A stretch of 64,000 nucleotides of DNA from PSRJ01 sp963825305 (GCA_963825305.1 CAWGTA010000010.1:62001-126000); one strand, 5' to 3'; positions 1-9,305 are shown, counted from the stretch's first letter. Translations and numbers: made by a program. Notes: a model not told the origin generated them from the letters alone.

Positions 1-89
1 GCGTCGAAATCTGGACCCACAAGATTAACGGCTTGACCGAGAGCGATTTTATTATGGCGTCGAAGATCGACGGCATCCCGCACGGGTAA
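1..89 (+). CDS. 3' end of an unidentified protein
   Basis: Only the last 28 codons are in the window. Reading from base 3 in frame gives a fragment that starts VEIWTHKING and ends KIDGIPHG before the TAA at 87-89. No family is recognised from this fragment. It converges on the minus-strand gene that ends at 120, with a short hairpin between the two stop codons. Confidence 0.5.
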   Translation, partial: VEIWTHKINGLTESDFIMASKIDGIPHG

Positions 90-97
90 GTGTGGCT

Positions 98-115
98 GCA
101 GGCCGGAAGGCCTGC
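98..115. terminator. Hairpin between convergent genes (family A repeat)
   Basis: A stem of GCAGGCC/GGCCTGC closes on a GGAA loop and is followed by CCCCAC. It lies exactly between two convergent stop codons (89 and 120), so it may terminate transcription from both sides. The same core recurs elsewhere in the window (36.6, 49.8 and 56.2 kb), so it is a copy of a dispersed repeat that may have been co-opted as a terminator. There is no clear U-tract. Confidence 0.5.
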
Positions 116-119
116 CCCA

Positions 120-818
120 CTACCGCGTCGGCGGCAGCGGAAAGACTTTACGGTCCGGCGGCAGGTGCTGGTCGGCGGCGCTGAGCATGATGGCTGCCAT
201 GGCATAGTCGCCCATCACCGCGGCCATCTCCACCATCCCCTGTTTCCCGAAAAGTTCCACCGCCTTGGCATATAGATCGGAACTCAGTTTGTGATCGCGC
301 AACAATTGCCGCCCGCATCGGATGATCACGCTGTCCTTTTCCGATAATCCCGTGACGTCCTTCCCACTCCGAATCACGTCGATGATGGATTGGTCCACAC
401 CGTTCGTGAGCGCCGCCTGTTCGTGCCCCGACCACTCGTACACCTGGTCGAACTCGCGCGCGGCCACCAGGATGGCCACCTCGGTATTGCGGCGACCCAG
501 CACGCCTCCGAAGCGTAGATAGTCGTTCAGCAGGCGCATCGCTTCCGCCACTTTCGGGCTATACAAGGAGACGGCCACTGGTCCGGTGGCGGGAGCCGTC
601 TTATTGGGCGCGGCCACCGCATCGTAAATCTTCTTGCCGCTTTCGTCCAGATCCTCGCGCTTCACCACAGGCAGGCGAGAGTAAGACTGTGCGTCGATGT
701 CGGCCGGCAGTGCAGCCGCCCCAGAGGCTGGTGTCACTGGTGTCGCTGTCCTAGCCGGTTGGCCGGTGGCAATGGCAGCGAGGCCTGAAATTAGAATTGT
801 CCAAATGAGTATTCGCAT
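120..818 (-). CDS. Secreted carboxymuconolactone decarboxylase (AhpD-like) family protein
   Basis: The protein has 232 residues when started at the ATG at 818, which has a GGAAGAAGA ribosome site just upstream; a longer frame to 890 exists but lacks one. The N terminus (MRILIWTILISGLAAIATG) reads as a signal peptide, then a Pro/Ala-rich linker, then a carboxymuconolactone-decarboxylase fold from about residue 60 with the family-typical stretch AILVAAREFDQVYEWSGHEQ. The CxxC redox pair of true AhpD peroxidases is absent, so a peroxidase role is unlikely. Family members without CxxC include decarboxylases and many uncharacterised secreted proteins. It stands alone on the minus strand, with a repeat upstream at 892-947. 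Confidence 0.8.
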   Translation of the reverse strand: MRILIWTILISGLAAIATGQPARTATPVTPASGAAALPADIDAQSYSRLPVVKREDLDESGKKIYDAVAAPNKTAPATGPVAVSLYSPKVAEAMRLLNDYLRFGGVLGRRNTEVAILVAAREFDQVYEWSGHEQAALTNGVDQSIIDVIRSGKDVTGLSEKDSVIIRCGRQLLRDHKLSSDLYAKAVELFGKQGMVEMAAVMGDYAMAAIMLSAADQHLPPDRKVFPLPPTR

Positions 819-891
819 TCTTCTTCCATTTCCCGGTATTCCAGCATACTTCACCTCCAGCCTTTGTATTGGCAGCACAGGCGGTGCCACG

Positions 892-947
892 TGCCGGCGA
901 CCAGATCGCCGGCGTTACGTAACGCCGGCGGTCTTTGCCGCCGGTCG
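892..947. repeat. Family B dispersed inverted repeat (double hairpin)
   Basis: Two back-to-back arms are visible: GCCGGCGACC...GCCGGCGTTACG and TAACGCCGGCGG...CCGCCGG. The core (CCGGCGGCAAAGACCGCCGG, in either orientation) is found again at about 53956 and 60820. Here it fills the gap between the minus-strand genes ending at 996 and starting at 818. Confidence 0.6.
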
Positions 948-995
948 GACGGATACTTTAGTCCAAGCGTCCATTCTTGGCGGTGTCAGCTTCGT

Positions 996-2095
996 TCAGC
1001 AACCCGCCAGGCTGCTGAGCAGCCGCTCATACGCGTCGGTCACCGCGTCCCACGAATAGTTGACTCGCACGCGTTCCATAGCGTTGCCGCGTAGGGTATC
1101 GCGGTCGGCTTCGCTCATCTCCAGCGCCAGCAGCATCTTCGCCGCCAGTTCGTGGGGCTCGAACGGAATTCCGGTGTCGCCGGCGACTTCGGCGTTCTCC
1201 GGCGTGTTGCGATACAGCACCAGCGCACCCCGGCCCATGGCTTCGATCAGCGCCGGATGCGTGCCGCCCACTTCAGTAGCGTGGACATACGCGAAACAAT
1301 GCGATTGCAGTTCGTGGTAACCCTGGCCGTAAATGGCGCCCGGGGCCAGTACGCGCGTGTCCAGGGTTTCGCGCACCCGCCGGATATAGTCGCGGGCATA
1401 CGGCGCATCGCCAATCAGAGCCAGCCGAAAAGGCGTGCTCACGGTTTCAAACGCCTGGCGCACCTCCAGCGCTTGATTCTCCGGCTCCATCCGGCTCACG
1501 TAGAGAAAGTAGCGGCGCGGCTCCAATCCCAACTTCTGCAGAATCGTAGTGCTCTCTACCGGGCCCACCTCGGCGCGCCATACGGGATGAACACGCTCTC
1601 CTTGCGGTAGCGCTCGCGATAGTAGTCCTGAATAGCACGCGCATCGGTGACGATTGCGCTCGGGCAGAAAGTGGCGAGCCGTTCCGAAACGAGATACCAG
1701 CCCTTAGCCAGGCGATTCCATTTCTTCCGCTTGCGTTCGATGCCGTCCACGTTGAGCGCCACAGGAATGCCGAACCAACGCGGCCACATGGTGAAAAGGG
1801 CGTTGGCTCCGTTGCAGTAGAGCGCTACATCGGCACGATATCCTAAGACGCGATAACCCAGCAGGTGCAGGGTCGAGATAAACGTATGGGCCAGCGTGTC
1901 GAGGTATTTGTGGCGAATGGTTGGCAGGTACTGGAGGTGAACGCCGCGGTATGGATTCTCGGGGAAACCTTCGCGGCAGTACACCGTGACTTCGTGCCCG
2001 CGCGCCGCTAGACGCGTGGAAAGCTCTTCCGCGAAAGTCTCAAAACCGCCATACCGGGCAGGGATGCCGCGCGTGCCGAGCAGGGCGATGCGCAC
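996..2095 (-). CDS. Family 4 glycosyltransferase with N-terminal DUF1972 domain, frameshifted
   Basis: Two overlapping frames make one protein of about 366 residues. The first (GTG start at 2095) begins MRIALLGTRGIPARYGGFET, the hallmark of DUF1972-type rhamnosyl/glucosyltransferases, and runs to VFIPYGA. The second continues GPVESTTILQKLGLEPRRYF with the GT4 donor site (THPALIEAMGRGALVLY). The switch is near 1572: one missing base would restore GAPEVGPVES, and 1100 nt plus one is divisible by three. It is the last of five consecutive minus-strand glycosyltransferases and starts 2 nt after the preceding stop. It probably adds a sugar to a surface polysaccharide; the acceptor is unknown. Whether the frameshift is real or a sequencing error cannot be told from sequence alone. 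Confidence 0.8.
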
Positions 2096-2097
2096 GG

Positions 2098-3159
2098 CTA
2101 CATAGCGCCCGACGTCTTAGCGGTTTCGGATCGCGGCTCCAGACGCGCCATTTTCTTGGGCGCCTTCTTGGTCACTGGGACGTACTGAAACCAACTGGCC
2201 ATGTATTCGTCGTCCACACGGCGCCGGGCCTGAATGAGACGTCTCTTGGCCAGAACGCGCGTCCAGTTCTTGGCCAGAAACCAAAAAGCCTTGAGGGACG
2301 TGTGCTCCCAGAGCAGACAGCACAACACCACCGTGATATCGCGCGTGGTGATGGGAAGCCAGTTCCTCCGGTAGAGATCGCCGTGGATGTTTTTCAGCCG
2401 CATCAGGAAGCGATTCTTCACCGAATGCATGTTGATCTCGGGCGGCAGCGCGCGCCGGTTCCCCGGCAAGACCTTGCGCACATGATAACCGCGGGCATAG
2501 GGTACGTACAGGCACTTCCAGCCCATTAGCTGTGCCCGCCACGCAACATCCGCATCTTCCCGGTACACGAAGAAATCGGAATCGAAGAACTCGCCATCGA
2601 GCGAGATGTCTTCGATCATGGTGCGGCGGTAGAGCGCCGCCGCGGCCGTGGCGCCGAAAACATACTCGTATCGAAGGTAGTGGCCGTTGTCCACTTCCTG
2701 GCTGCCGCGATCGAGGTGGCGCAGCATCGGAGTGAAATAGATCCCCGTCGAATCCACTTTCGGCTTAGGAGGAATTTCGAAGTGCGCCGACATGGTGAGC
2801 AGCTTGCCGCACACCGTGCCGATTTCCGGATCAAATCGTCCCGCATCCACCAGCGATTGAATGAACCCGGGCAGCAGCAGCACATCCGGATTCAGCGTCA
2901 GAATCCAATCGCCGCCGGACACGCCGATGGCTTGGTTTTGCGCCGCTGCGAAACCGATATTCTCCTGGTTGTAGATCACCCGACAGCGGTCTTCGAACTG
3001 TTCCAGGATAGCGATGGTGCCGTCGGAGGAGGCATTGTCGATGACAATGATTTCCCGATTGGCATAGTCCTGCGCCAATATCGACTCGAGGCAACGCCGT
3101 ATAAATTGCCCGCTATTGTAAGTGACTATTGTTACGGAGACGAAGTCGCTGTGCGCCAT
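2098..3159 (-). CDS. Family 2 glycosyltransferase (WbbL/rhamnosyltransferase-like)
   Basis: 353 residues. The N-terminal GT-A fold shows VTIVTYNSGQFIRRCLESIL, VIDNASSDGT for nucleotide-sugar binding, and the DxD equivalent in LTLNPDVLLLPG. The acceptor/catalytic part includes FVYREDADVAWRAQLMGWKC. A basic C-terminal tail of about 70 residues follows. The order and length match GT2 rhamnosyl-type transferases of O-antigen or exopolysaccharide clusters. It lies 47 nt downstream of another GT2 and 2 nt upstream of the GT4, so co-transcription is likely. Donor and acceptor cannot be named. Confidence 0.85.
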   Translation of the reverse strand: MAHSDFVSVTIVTYNSGQFIRRCLESILAQDYANREIIVIDNASSDGTIAILEQFEDRCRVIYNQENIGFAAAQNQAIGVSGGDWILTLNPDVLLLPGFIQSLVDAGRFDPEIGTVCGKLLTMSAHFEIPPKPKVDSTGIYFTPMLRHLDRGSQEVDNGHYLRYEYVFGATAAAALYRRTMIEDISLDGEFFDSDFFVYREDADVAWRAQLMGWKCLYVPYARGYHVRKVLPGNRRALPPEINMHSVKNRFLMRLKNIHGDLYRRNWLPITTRDITVVLCCLLWEHTSLKAFWFLAKNWTRVLAKRRLIQARRRVDDEYMASWFQYVPVTKKAPKKMARLEPRSETAKTSGAM

Positions 3160-3206
3160 GAACTGAACCTGAACTTGAGTAGCTGAACTTCCTGCACATT
3201 TTTCAC

Positions 3207-4151
3207 TTACCCTTTGGGATTGAGGACGGACGGAACCGCACCGACCTCACGGCCGAAGAAAATTCGGCCAGCCAACCGCATAACGCTGCCATACGTCGCG
3301 ACCGGCTGCAAGCTCTTTTCGAGTACCGATTCCAACACGGCACGCACCGAAGAGCCTGCCAATACTGCCAAACACACCGCTCGCATCCCCGCTGGGCGGA
3401 AGTGCTTGACTGAGTATCTAAGTAAACTACGATACCAGTAAATACGCCTCATCTCCAGTGATAAAGCCGGAATCGAATGGCCACCTGTGTGTTTCGCAAC
3501 AGCTTGCGGCTCATAACGAAAGGAATATCCCCCATCGATCGACCGCCGGCAAAAATCGACATCCTCAAACCAGACCGGCCAAAACTTCTCGTCGAAGCCG
3601 CCCAACTGCTGCCATACGTCCCGGCGGATCATCAGAAACGCTCCCGCCGGTTGTTCCACTGATTGCGACCGATAATAGTCCAGCCCTAAACCGCGGTATC
3701 TCCGGTTGACGGGATTGCGCGGCCAAATTCGGTTCAGCAAGAGAACTTCCAAAATCAAAGCGGCCGGTGTGGGAAGTTGCCGCACCATGAAACCAACCTG
3801 AGGCTGGCCGGCGGCATCCAGCAATCGACCACCCGCGCCCGCCGATCGAGGCAGGTCGCACGCCGCACGAAGAGGCTCCAGTTCACTCGAGAGAATCGCG
3901 TCGGGGTTGAGCAACAGGAGGTAGCGGCAGTTCAATTCCGTGCAGCCCTGATTGACTGCGGCCGCGAATCCGCGATTCGACGAATTGGCGATCACACGCA
4001 CACCGCGGCGCTGGACCTCGGCCGGCGTTCCATCGGCTGAGGCATTATCCACCACCAGAATTTCAGCGCCCGCGCCCCGCGCCGCATCCAGGCAGGCGCC
4101 GATCACCTTCGCGGAATTATAGGTGACGATGATGATGCCGATCTCGGACAT
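3207..4151 (-). CDS. Family 2 glycosyltransferase
   Basis: 314 residues. Visible motifs are GIIIVTYNSAKVIGACLDAA, VVDNASADGTPAEV, LLLLNPDAILS and, in the catalytic region, FWPVWFEDVDFCRRSIDGGY. The C terminus (from about residue 225) contains weakly hydrophobic helices and may touch the membrane. The start ATG is 3 nt from the stop of the preceding GT2, placing it in the same minus-strand operon. It is close in architecture to its two GT2 neighbours, which suggests gene duplication within a polysaccharide assembly cluster. Confidence 0.85.
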   Translation of the reverse strand: MSEIGIIIVTYNSAKVIGACLDAARGAGAEILVVDNASADGTPAEVQRRGVRVIANSSNRGFAAAVNQGCTELNCRYLLLLNPDAILSSELEPLRAACDLPRSAGAGGRLLDAAGQPQVGFMVRQLPTPAALILEVLLLNRIWPRNPVNRRYRGLGLDYYRSQSVEQPAGAFLMIRRDVWQQLGGFDEKFWPVWFEDVDFCRRSIDGGYSFRYEPQAVAKHTGGHSIPALSLEMRRIYWYRSLLRYSVKHFRPAGMRAVCLAVLAGSSVRAVLESVLEKSLQPVATYGSVMRLAGRIFFGREVGAVPSVLNPKG

Positions 4152-4154
4152 GTG

Positions 4155-5126
4155 TCACTTTGTCCCCCGAGTGAGCAGAAAATACATCTTCCAGTACCAA
4201 TGCCAGCCGGTAGCGCGTTCGATGTCGCCGATCAATTGCTCGTTCTCACGAAGCCAATTGTCCAACGCAGGGCTGTTGCGAACCGCACGTTGCCTGCGGA
4301 AATGCGGAACATGCCTGATGCCCTGCAGCTTTCCGCGAAGCCACGCTCCCGCTGCGCCATGCCGGGCCGCCACCAGTCCCCAGAGAGCCTGCCCCACCAG
4401 GATGGCCCACGCACAGCGCAGCGGATAATGCATCGCCACCAGGTAACACTGGTTTCGCGCGATGCGCCGCACGGTCTCGGGATGCCATCGGCCGAGCGAC
4501 GCGCTACCGTGGTGCCACGCGACCGCCTGCGGTACATACAGACCCGAGACACCGCCGAGCGCACACCGGATGCCGAACTCCACGTCTTCCAGGTACGATT
4601 CGAAAGTTTCGTTAAGGAATCCAACGCGGCGGAAAACGTCGGCGCGGAACACGACCGCAGTCCAAGGGGTGGACCAGATGGAGCGGCCCGCCGAAAAGAG
4701 CGGTCCATCCAGGCAGCCGTGGCCCAACCGGGCAGCACAGCCGGCGCGGGAGACCGCATCGAACGTGGCATCGATGCGCTCCGGCGATGTGGCGGACAGA
4801 ATCTTACCCGTGGCGAACGGCGCTCCCGCGGCGCACAGCGTCGCGAAGTAATCCGGCGCCAGTTCCACGTCGCTGTTCAGCACCGCGATCCATTCGCTGC
4901 GGCTTTCCCGTATGCCTCGATTCACAGCGGGCGCGAAACCCGCGTTGTGACCCATCGCGATCACGCGGGCCCCATGTTCCCGGGCCAGTTCCGGTGCTCC
5001 GTCCGTGGAGCCGTTATCCACTACCAGCAATTCGCCGGCTGGCTCCGTTTGCGCGTTCAGGCTGGCCAGCAAACGTGCGAGATAGTCCCGGCCGTTCCAC
5101 ACGGGCACCACGGCGGTGAGACTCAT
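4155..5126 (-). CDS. Family 2 glycosyltransferase
   Basis: 323 residues. It opens MSLTAVVPVWNGRDYLARLL and shows VVDNGSTDGAPELA, the donor-site segment VLNSDVELAPDYF and the acceptor-side segment FESYLEDVEFGIRCALGG. The C-terminal region has an amphipathic/hydrophobic stretch (CYLVAMHYPLRCAWAILVGQ). Its ATG overlaps the stop of the upstream GT2 by four bases (ATGA), indicating translational coupling. It probably acts at the cytoplasmic face of the membrane on a lipid-linked saccharide. Sugar specificity is not deducible. Confidence 0.85.
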   Translation of the reverse strand: MSLTAVVPVWNGRDYLARLLASLNAQTEPAGELLVVDNGSTDGAPELAREHGARVIAMGHNAGFAPAVNRGIRESRSEWIAVLNSDVELAPDYFATLCAAGAPFATGKILSATSPERIDATFDAVSRAGCAARLGHGCLDGPLFSAGRSIWSTPWTAVVFRADVFRRVGFLNETFESYLEDVEFGIRCALGGVSGLYVPQAVAWHHGSASLGRWHPETVRRIARNQCYLVAMHYPLRCAWAILVGQALWGLVAARHGAAGAWLRGKLQGIRHVPHFRRQRAVRNSPALDNWLRENEQLIGDIERATGWHWYWKMYFLLTRGTK

Positions 5127-5797
5127 CGCACGAAGCGTTTCTTGACCAGAAATGCCAGGTTGCGAAAGCCGTCGCGCCAGGCATTCAACTTGGTTTCGCC
5201 CAGGCGCGATGAGTACTGGATGGAAATCTCACGAAACCGAATCCGTGGGCTGCGTAGCGCTTCGACTTTAATCTCCTCTGAGAAAGCCATCCCGTCGGAC
5301 ACCAGCTTCATCTCTTTGAGGATCGAGCGGCGGAACACCCACATCCCCGATTGAGAGTCGCGCACCCAGCGCAGGTACAGCACCGACATGGCAATCGAAA
5401 GCACCAGGTTGCCAAACTTGTTCTTGAAACTCATGGCTTGCGAGTCTTGCACCGGAAACCGTGAGGCATTCAGGAAATCGACCTCCAGGTGCAGGAACGC
5501 TTCAATCAGGTACGAGAGCGCATCCACGGGGTAACTGTGATCGCCATCCAGGGTGATGATCAGATCGCCCGTGGCCATCGCGAAGCCGCGCTTGTAGCTG
5601 CGTCCGTAACCGCGCACATCTTCGCGGATCACCTTGGCGCCCAGTGACGCGGCCACCTCGGAGGTACGGTCGGTCGAGTTGTTGTCCACCACGATCACCT
5701 CGTCCACGAAGTCCGGCATGGCGCGCAGTACGCTCTCGATGCCCTGCTCCTCGTTCAGGCAAGGAATAATTACGGTGATCGAATGGTCTTTATACAT
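5123..5797 (-). CDS. Family 2 glycosyltransferase, dolichol-phosphate-mannose-synthase type
   Basis: 224 residues from the ATG at 5797 (an in-frame ATG at 5830 would overlap the divergent gene's start). The sequence ITVIIPCLNEEQGIESVLRA, IVVDNNSTDRTSE, GYGRSYKRGFAMATGD and LDGDHSYP is the DPM1/ArnC-like core. A short C-terminal LVKKRFVR replaces the membrane anchors of longer relatives. Such enzymes typically move a sugar from a nucleotide donor to a polyprenyl phosphate. It is the first gene of the five-gene glycosyltransferase run, with ATGA overlap to the next. Confidence 0.85.
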   Translation of the reverse strand: MYKDHSITVIIPCLNEEQGIESVLRAMPDFVDEVIVVDNNSTDRTSEVAASLGAKVIREDVRGYGRSYKRGFAMATGDLIITLDGDHSYPVDALSYLIEAFLHLEVDFLNASRFPVQDSQAMSFKNKFGNLVLSIAMSVLYLRWVRDSQSGMWVFRRSILKEMKLVSDGMAFSEEIKVEALRSPRIRFREISIQYSSRLGETKLNAWRDGFRNLAFLVKKRFVR

Positions 5798-5829
5798 GGC
5801 TAAAAACGTCCATTGATATGATGGGATCA

Positions 5830-6348
5830 ATGAAGCGTTTTTTCCTTCTCCTGGCCTGTTCCGGCATGGCGCTGTTCGGCGCCCAACTGGAAGGCGTGCA
5901 CTCCGTGTACCTCTTGCCGATGTCGAAGGGGCTGGACCAATACCTGGCCAACCGCCTCACCAACGAACACCTGTTCCAGGTGGTGACCGACCCCAAGCGC
6001 GCGGACGCGATCTTCACCGATAAAATCGGTGAGAGCTTCGAAGGAAAGCTGACGGACATTCTTCCTTCGCCCGAACCGGTGGCCAAACCACCCGCCCCGC
6101 CGGCCGCCGAGGAGTCGGACCAACCCAAGGCGCGAACTCTTCCCACCGAGACGGTCAACAAATTAACCAACCTCGCCGCTACCGGGACGTTCGGCCGCTC
6201 CAAGGGAACAGTCTTCCTGGTCGATCCGAGAACACACGAGGTGTTGTGGTCGGCATACCAGCCTTCGAAAGACGCTAGTAACACGGAAATGGATCGCACT
6301 GCCTCCGACATTGTAAGCCGTCTCAAACGTGCGCTGAAGCCGAAGTAG
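5830..6348 (+). CDS. Small secreted hypothetical protein
   Basis: 172 residues from the ATG at 5830, where MKRFFLLLACSGMALFGAQ is a clear signal peptide; an alternative ATG at 5818 adds four residues. The mature part includes VHSVYLLPMSKGLDQYLANR, a Pro/Ala-rich linker (about residues 78-100) and a conserved-looking end with KGTVFLVDPRTHEVLWSAYQ. This resembles periplasmic proteins that handle CsgG-like or stress-response roles in Acidobacteria, but no named domain is certain. It is divergent from the glycosyltransferase operon with 32 bases between starts. Confidence 0.65.
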   Translation: MKRFFLLLACSGMALFGAQLEGVHSVYLLPMSKGLDQYLANRLTNEHLFQVVTDPKRADAIFTDKIGESFEGKLTDILPSPEPVAKPPAPPAAEESDQPKARTLPTETVNKLTNLAATGTFGRSKGTVFLVDPRTHEVLWSAYQPSKDASNTEMDRTASDIVSRLKRALKPK

Positions 6349-6353
6349 GAACA

Positions 6354-6445
6354 GTTTTCAGTAATCAGCCAAATCTGGCGACTCCGAGGCAGACTGATAA
6401 CTGACGACTGAAAACTGAGAACTGGTTGCTGACGGCTGATAGCTG
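6354..6445. repeat. Family C inverted repeat (TCAGT/ACTGA arms)
   Basis: The left arm is CAGTTTTCAGTAATCAGCC and the right side is a run of ACTGATAACTGACGACTG and CTGAAAACTGAGAACTG-like units. The arms are imperfect inverse complements and each consists of degenerate 7-8 bp steps. Similar elements occur at about 9203, 40881 and 43666. Here it fills the space between two convergent stop codons. Confidence 0.65.
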
Positions 6446-6450
6446 TTTAG

Positions 6451-7032
6451 CTACCGCACCGCGACCGTGCCCAAACCGTATTCCGCCAGGTCGACCCAGA
6501 TGTTGTGTAGGGTGTTCTGCACAAATACGGCCCGCTCTGCCCGGAAACTGCGCTTGCCCTGGTAGCTCTGCCAGCGGCGGCGCGCGAGGGCGTGAGCAGC
6601 CGCCACGTCGGCGCTGGTCAGTTCCTGGGCCAGCGTCACATGCGGGTGATACGCGAACGGCTCGTGGAATGCAAGCGCACGGGCGTTCATGGCCGTGTGC
6701 AGCCCCTCTAATTCCGCCGCGCCCGCCCCCAGTTGAAGGTAGATCACGTTCGTAACCGGAAAGACATCGATGTTGGTCAGTTCGATTTCGAAGGGCGACC
6801 AGGCTTCCGTAAGGGACCGAACCTGTTCCGACGCAACCTGCCATTCCACGGCAAGCGGACGAGGCGGCAAGACACTCACGTGGGCGTGGGGCTTGTCGCT
6901 GGGAACCAGCTCACAGCGCAGATCGTCCAGGAAACGGCCCAGCGGGTCGGGCAGGTAAATAACCAGAGCGAAAACATTTAGCCGCTCTTCAGCGGGGACG
7001 CGACGTTGCACCCCATTCAACTCACATCTCAT
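6451..7032 (-). CDS. 2H phosphoesterase (2'-5' RNA ligase family)
   Basis: 193 residues from the ATG at 7032; a GTG two codons upstream is also possible. The two catalytic Hx[ST] motifs of the 2H superfamily are visible: HAHVSV at about residue 50 and HPHVTL at about residue 130. Members act as cyclic phosphodiesterases or RNA ligases on 2',3'-cyclic or 2'-5' bonds; the in vivo substrate of stand-alone bacterial copies is mostly unknown. Its start region is back to back with the M3 peptidase gene, so the about 120 bp in between probably holds both promoters. Confidence 0.75.
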   Translation of the reverse strand: MRCELNGVQRRVPAEERLNVFALVIYLPDPLGRFLDDLRCELVPSDKPHAHVSVLPPRPLAVEWQVASEQVRSLTEAWSPFEIELTNIDVFPVTNVIYLQLGAGAAELEGLHTAMNARALAFHEPFAYHPHVTLAQELTSADVAAAHALARRRWQSYQGKRSFRAERAVFVQNTLHNIWVDLAEYGLGTVAVR

Positions 7033-7153
7033 GCTCACTCTATCGTACCCATTTTGTGGCGGTATGCGCAGCGCCAGCCCTCCGGAAACCCCCTTAGGCC
7101 GCGGCTACTCCGCGACGCCTGCTGCTCCCCATCGCCTGCTACTCTCGATATTG

Positions 7154-9199
7154 ATGCCCAGTCCTAGCGCGGTCAATCCGCTTCTCACCCCCGCTTTCCG
7201 GATTCCGTTCCATAAAATACATGCCGCCGACGTGCAACCCGCCACCACCACCCTGCTGGCCGATAGCCGTGCCCGCCTGGAGAAGATTGCTGCCGAGCCT
7301 GGTGAACGGACCTTCGAAAACACGATGAGCGCACTGGACCACCTCACCGAGCCCTTGGACTATGCCATGGGCGTGGTTCGGCACTTGGAATCGGTGGCCA
7401 CCTACCCGGAGCTGCGCGCCGCCTTCAATGCCGCGCAACCCGAGGTGAGCGCGTTCTATTCGGGCATTCCGCTCCACGCGGGCCTGTGGAACGCGGTGAA
7501 AGCGTATGCTGCCACCCAGCAAGCCGGCGCGCTCTCAGGGGAGCGGCAGCGCTTCCTGAAAAAGACCATCGAGTCGTTCCGCAGGCATGGCGCGGATCTG
7601 GACGCCGCGGGCAAGCAGCGCCTTGAGGCGATCGATGTCGAACTCACCCAGGTCACCACCAAGTTCGGTGAGAACGTGCTCGATTCCACCAATGCTTTCG
7701 AACTGGTGATCACAAATGAGAAGGATCTGGCCGGACTGCCGCCCACGGCCATTGCGGCGGCGCGGGACAGTGCCAGTCGTAAGGGACTCGAGGGCTGGCG
7801 CTTCACCCTGCAGGCCCCCGATTACTTCGCGGTGATGACGTACCTCGATGATGCCCCGATCCGCCGGCAGTTATATGACGCCTACAGCGTCCGCGCTACG
7901 TCGGGCGCGTGGGACAACCGCCCGGTGCTCCGGCGCATTATTGAGCTGCGGCGGGAGAAAGCCCATCTGCTGGCCTTCGGCGACTTTGCCGACTTCGTGC
8001 TGGAAGATCGCATGGCGCACACCGGCGCGCGCGCGCTGGAGTTCCTGGAAGCGTTGAAGGCCAAGACCGAGCGGCGATTCCGCGAAGAAAACCGCGAACT
8101 GCTCGAGTTCCGCCGGTCCATCGAAGGACCGTCCGCGCCTGAGCTCGAGCCCTGGGACGTCGGGTATTACGCCGAGAAACAGCGCGCGGCCCTCTACGCC
8201 TTCGATGAGGAGGCGCTGCGCCCGTTTTTTAAGCTGGAGCGCGTCGTGGCAGGGCTCTTCGATCTGGTGGGCCGCCTCTACGGCATCAAGGTCACCGAAG
8301 AAGCGGACGTTCCGGCTTGGGACCCGCAGGTACGCTACTACAACGTGCATGACGCCGACGGCTCGTTTTTGGGGGGATTTTACGCCGACTGGTATCCGCG
8401 CGAGAACAAGCGCGGCGGCGCCTGGATGGACGCTTTGATTACGGGCGGCCCGTCTCCCGATGGCTTCCGCCCGCACCTCGGACTGATCTGTGGCAACCTC
8501 ACGCCTCCCATTGGCGGCAAGCCGGCGCTGCTGACGCACCGCGAAGTGGAGACCATCTTCCACGAATTCGGCCATCTCTTGCATCATTTGCTGAGCCGCG
8601 TGGAAGTCCGCAGCCTGGCGGGCACCAACGTGGCCTGGGACTTTGTGGAACTGCCCTCGCAAATCATGGAGAACTGGTGCTGGGAACGCGCCGCGCTGGA
8701 CTTGTTCGCGCGCCACTGGGAGACCGGTGAGCCCATCCCCGATGAGCTGTTTCAGAAGATGAGGCGCGCGCGCACCTTCCGCGCCGCCAACGCCCAAATG
8801 CGGCAGCTCGGTTTCGGTTTCGTGGACTTGCTGCTGCACGTCCGCTACGCGCCGGAGAAGGATGGCGACCCGGTCGCCTACACGCGCGGCGTGCTCCAGC
8901 AGTTCAGCCCCGCGCCGCTGCCCGCGCAGCACGCCATGATCGCCGCCTTCACCCACTTGTTTGCCAGCCCGGTGGGTTATGGCGCCGGGTATTACTCCTA
9001 CAAGTGGGCGGAGGTTTTGGATGCCGATGCCTTCACACGTTTCCGCGACAGCGGCATTTTCAGCCGCGAAATCGGCGCCGCCTTCCGCGCCAATATTTTG
9101 TCCAAGGGCGACAGCGACGATCCCGCCGAACTCTACCGACGGTTCATGGGAAGGGAACCGGATCCTTCGGCGTTGCTGCAGCGTTCGGGATTGGCGTAA
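7154..9199 (+). CDS. M3 family oligopeptidase (thimet oligopeptidase/PrlC-like)
   Basis: 681 residues from the ATG at 7154 (MPSPSAVNPLLTPAFRIPF); an upstream in-frame ATG at 7031 overlaps the divergent gene's start and gives a poor N terminus. The zinc motif HEFGH is at residues 470-474 with a downstream glutamate region (VAWDFVELPSQIMENW) supplying the third ligand. The length and the ENTM...LDHLTE N-terminal signature match cytosolic oligopeptidase A, which degrades short peptides and cleaved signal peptides. It is monocistronic, with a repeat after the stop. Confidence 0.92.
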   Translation: MPSPSAVNPLLTPAFRIPFHKIHAADVQPATTTLLADSRARLEKIAAEPGERTFENTMSALDHLTEPLDYAMGVVRHLESVATYPELRAAFNAAQPEVSAFYSGIPLHAGLWNAVKAYAATQQAGALSGERQRFLKKTIESFRRHGADLDAAGKQRLEAIDVELTQVTTKFGENVLDSTNAFELVITNEKDLAGLPPTAIAAARDSASRKGLEGWRFTLQAPDYFAVMTYLDDAPIRRQLYDAYSVRATSGAWDNRPVLRRIIELRREKAHLLAFGDFADFVLEDRMAHTGARALEFLEALKAKTERRFREENRELLEFRRSIEGPSAPELEPWDVGYYAEKQRAALYAFDEEALRPFFKLERVVAGLFDLVGRLYGIKVTEEADVPAWDPQVRYYNVHDADGSFLGGFYADWYPRENKRGGAWMDALITGGPSPDGFRPHLGLICGNLTPPIGGKPALLTHREVETIFHEFGHLLHHLLSRVEVRSLAGTNVAWDFVELPSQIMENWCWERAALDLFARHWETGEPIPDELFQKMRRARTFRAANAQMRQLGFGFVDLLLHVRYAPEKDGDPVAYTRGVLQQFSPAPLPAQHAMIAAFTHLFASPVGYGAGYYSYKWAEVLDADAFTRFRDSGIFSREIGAAFRANILSKGDSDDPAELYRRFMGREPDPSALLQRSGLA

Positions 9200-9202
9200 G
9201 AA

Positions 9203-9305
9203 AACTTTTAGCGATCAGCTTTGCCGGCTTAGTAGCGAGCTTCAGCGATCGGCCGACCCCGGCTCGGGTATAGCCGATTGCTCAGTGCTGACCGCTGAAA
9301 GCTTT
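9203..9305. repeat. Family C inverted repeat overlapping the end of the response regulator gene
   Basis: AAAACTTTTAGCGATCAGCT on the left and GCTCAGTGCTGACCGCTGAA...AGCTTTT on the right are imperfect inverse complements. The right arm lies inside the 3' end of the minus-strand response regulator and encodes its last about 20 residues, so the repeat has supplied a new tail and stop codon to that protein. Confidence 0.5.

Noticed and set aside
120..890. Longer start of the CMD-family protein at 890
   Set aside because: It would put 24 residues before a clear signal peptide and lacks a ribosome site, whereas the ATG at 818 has one.
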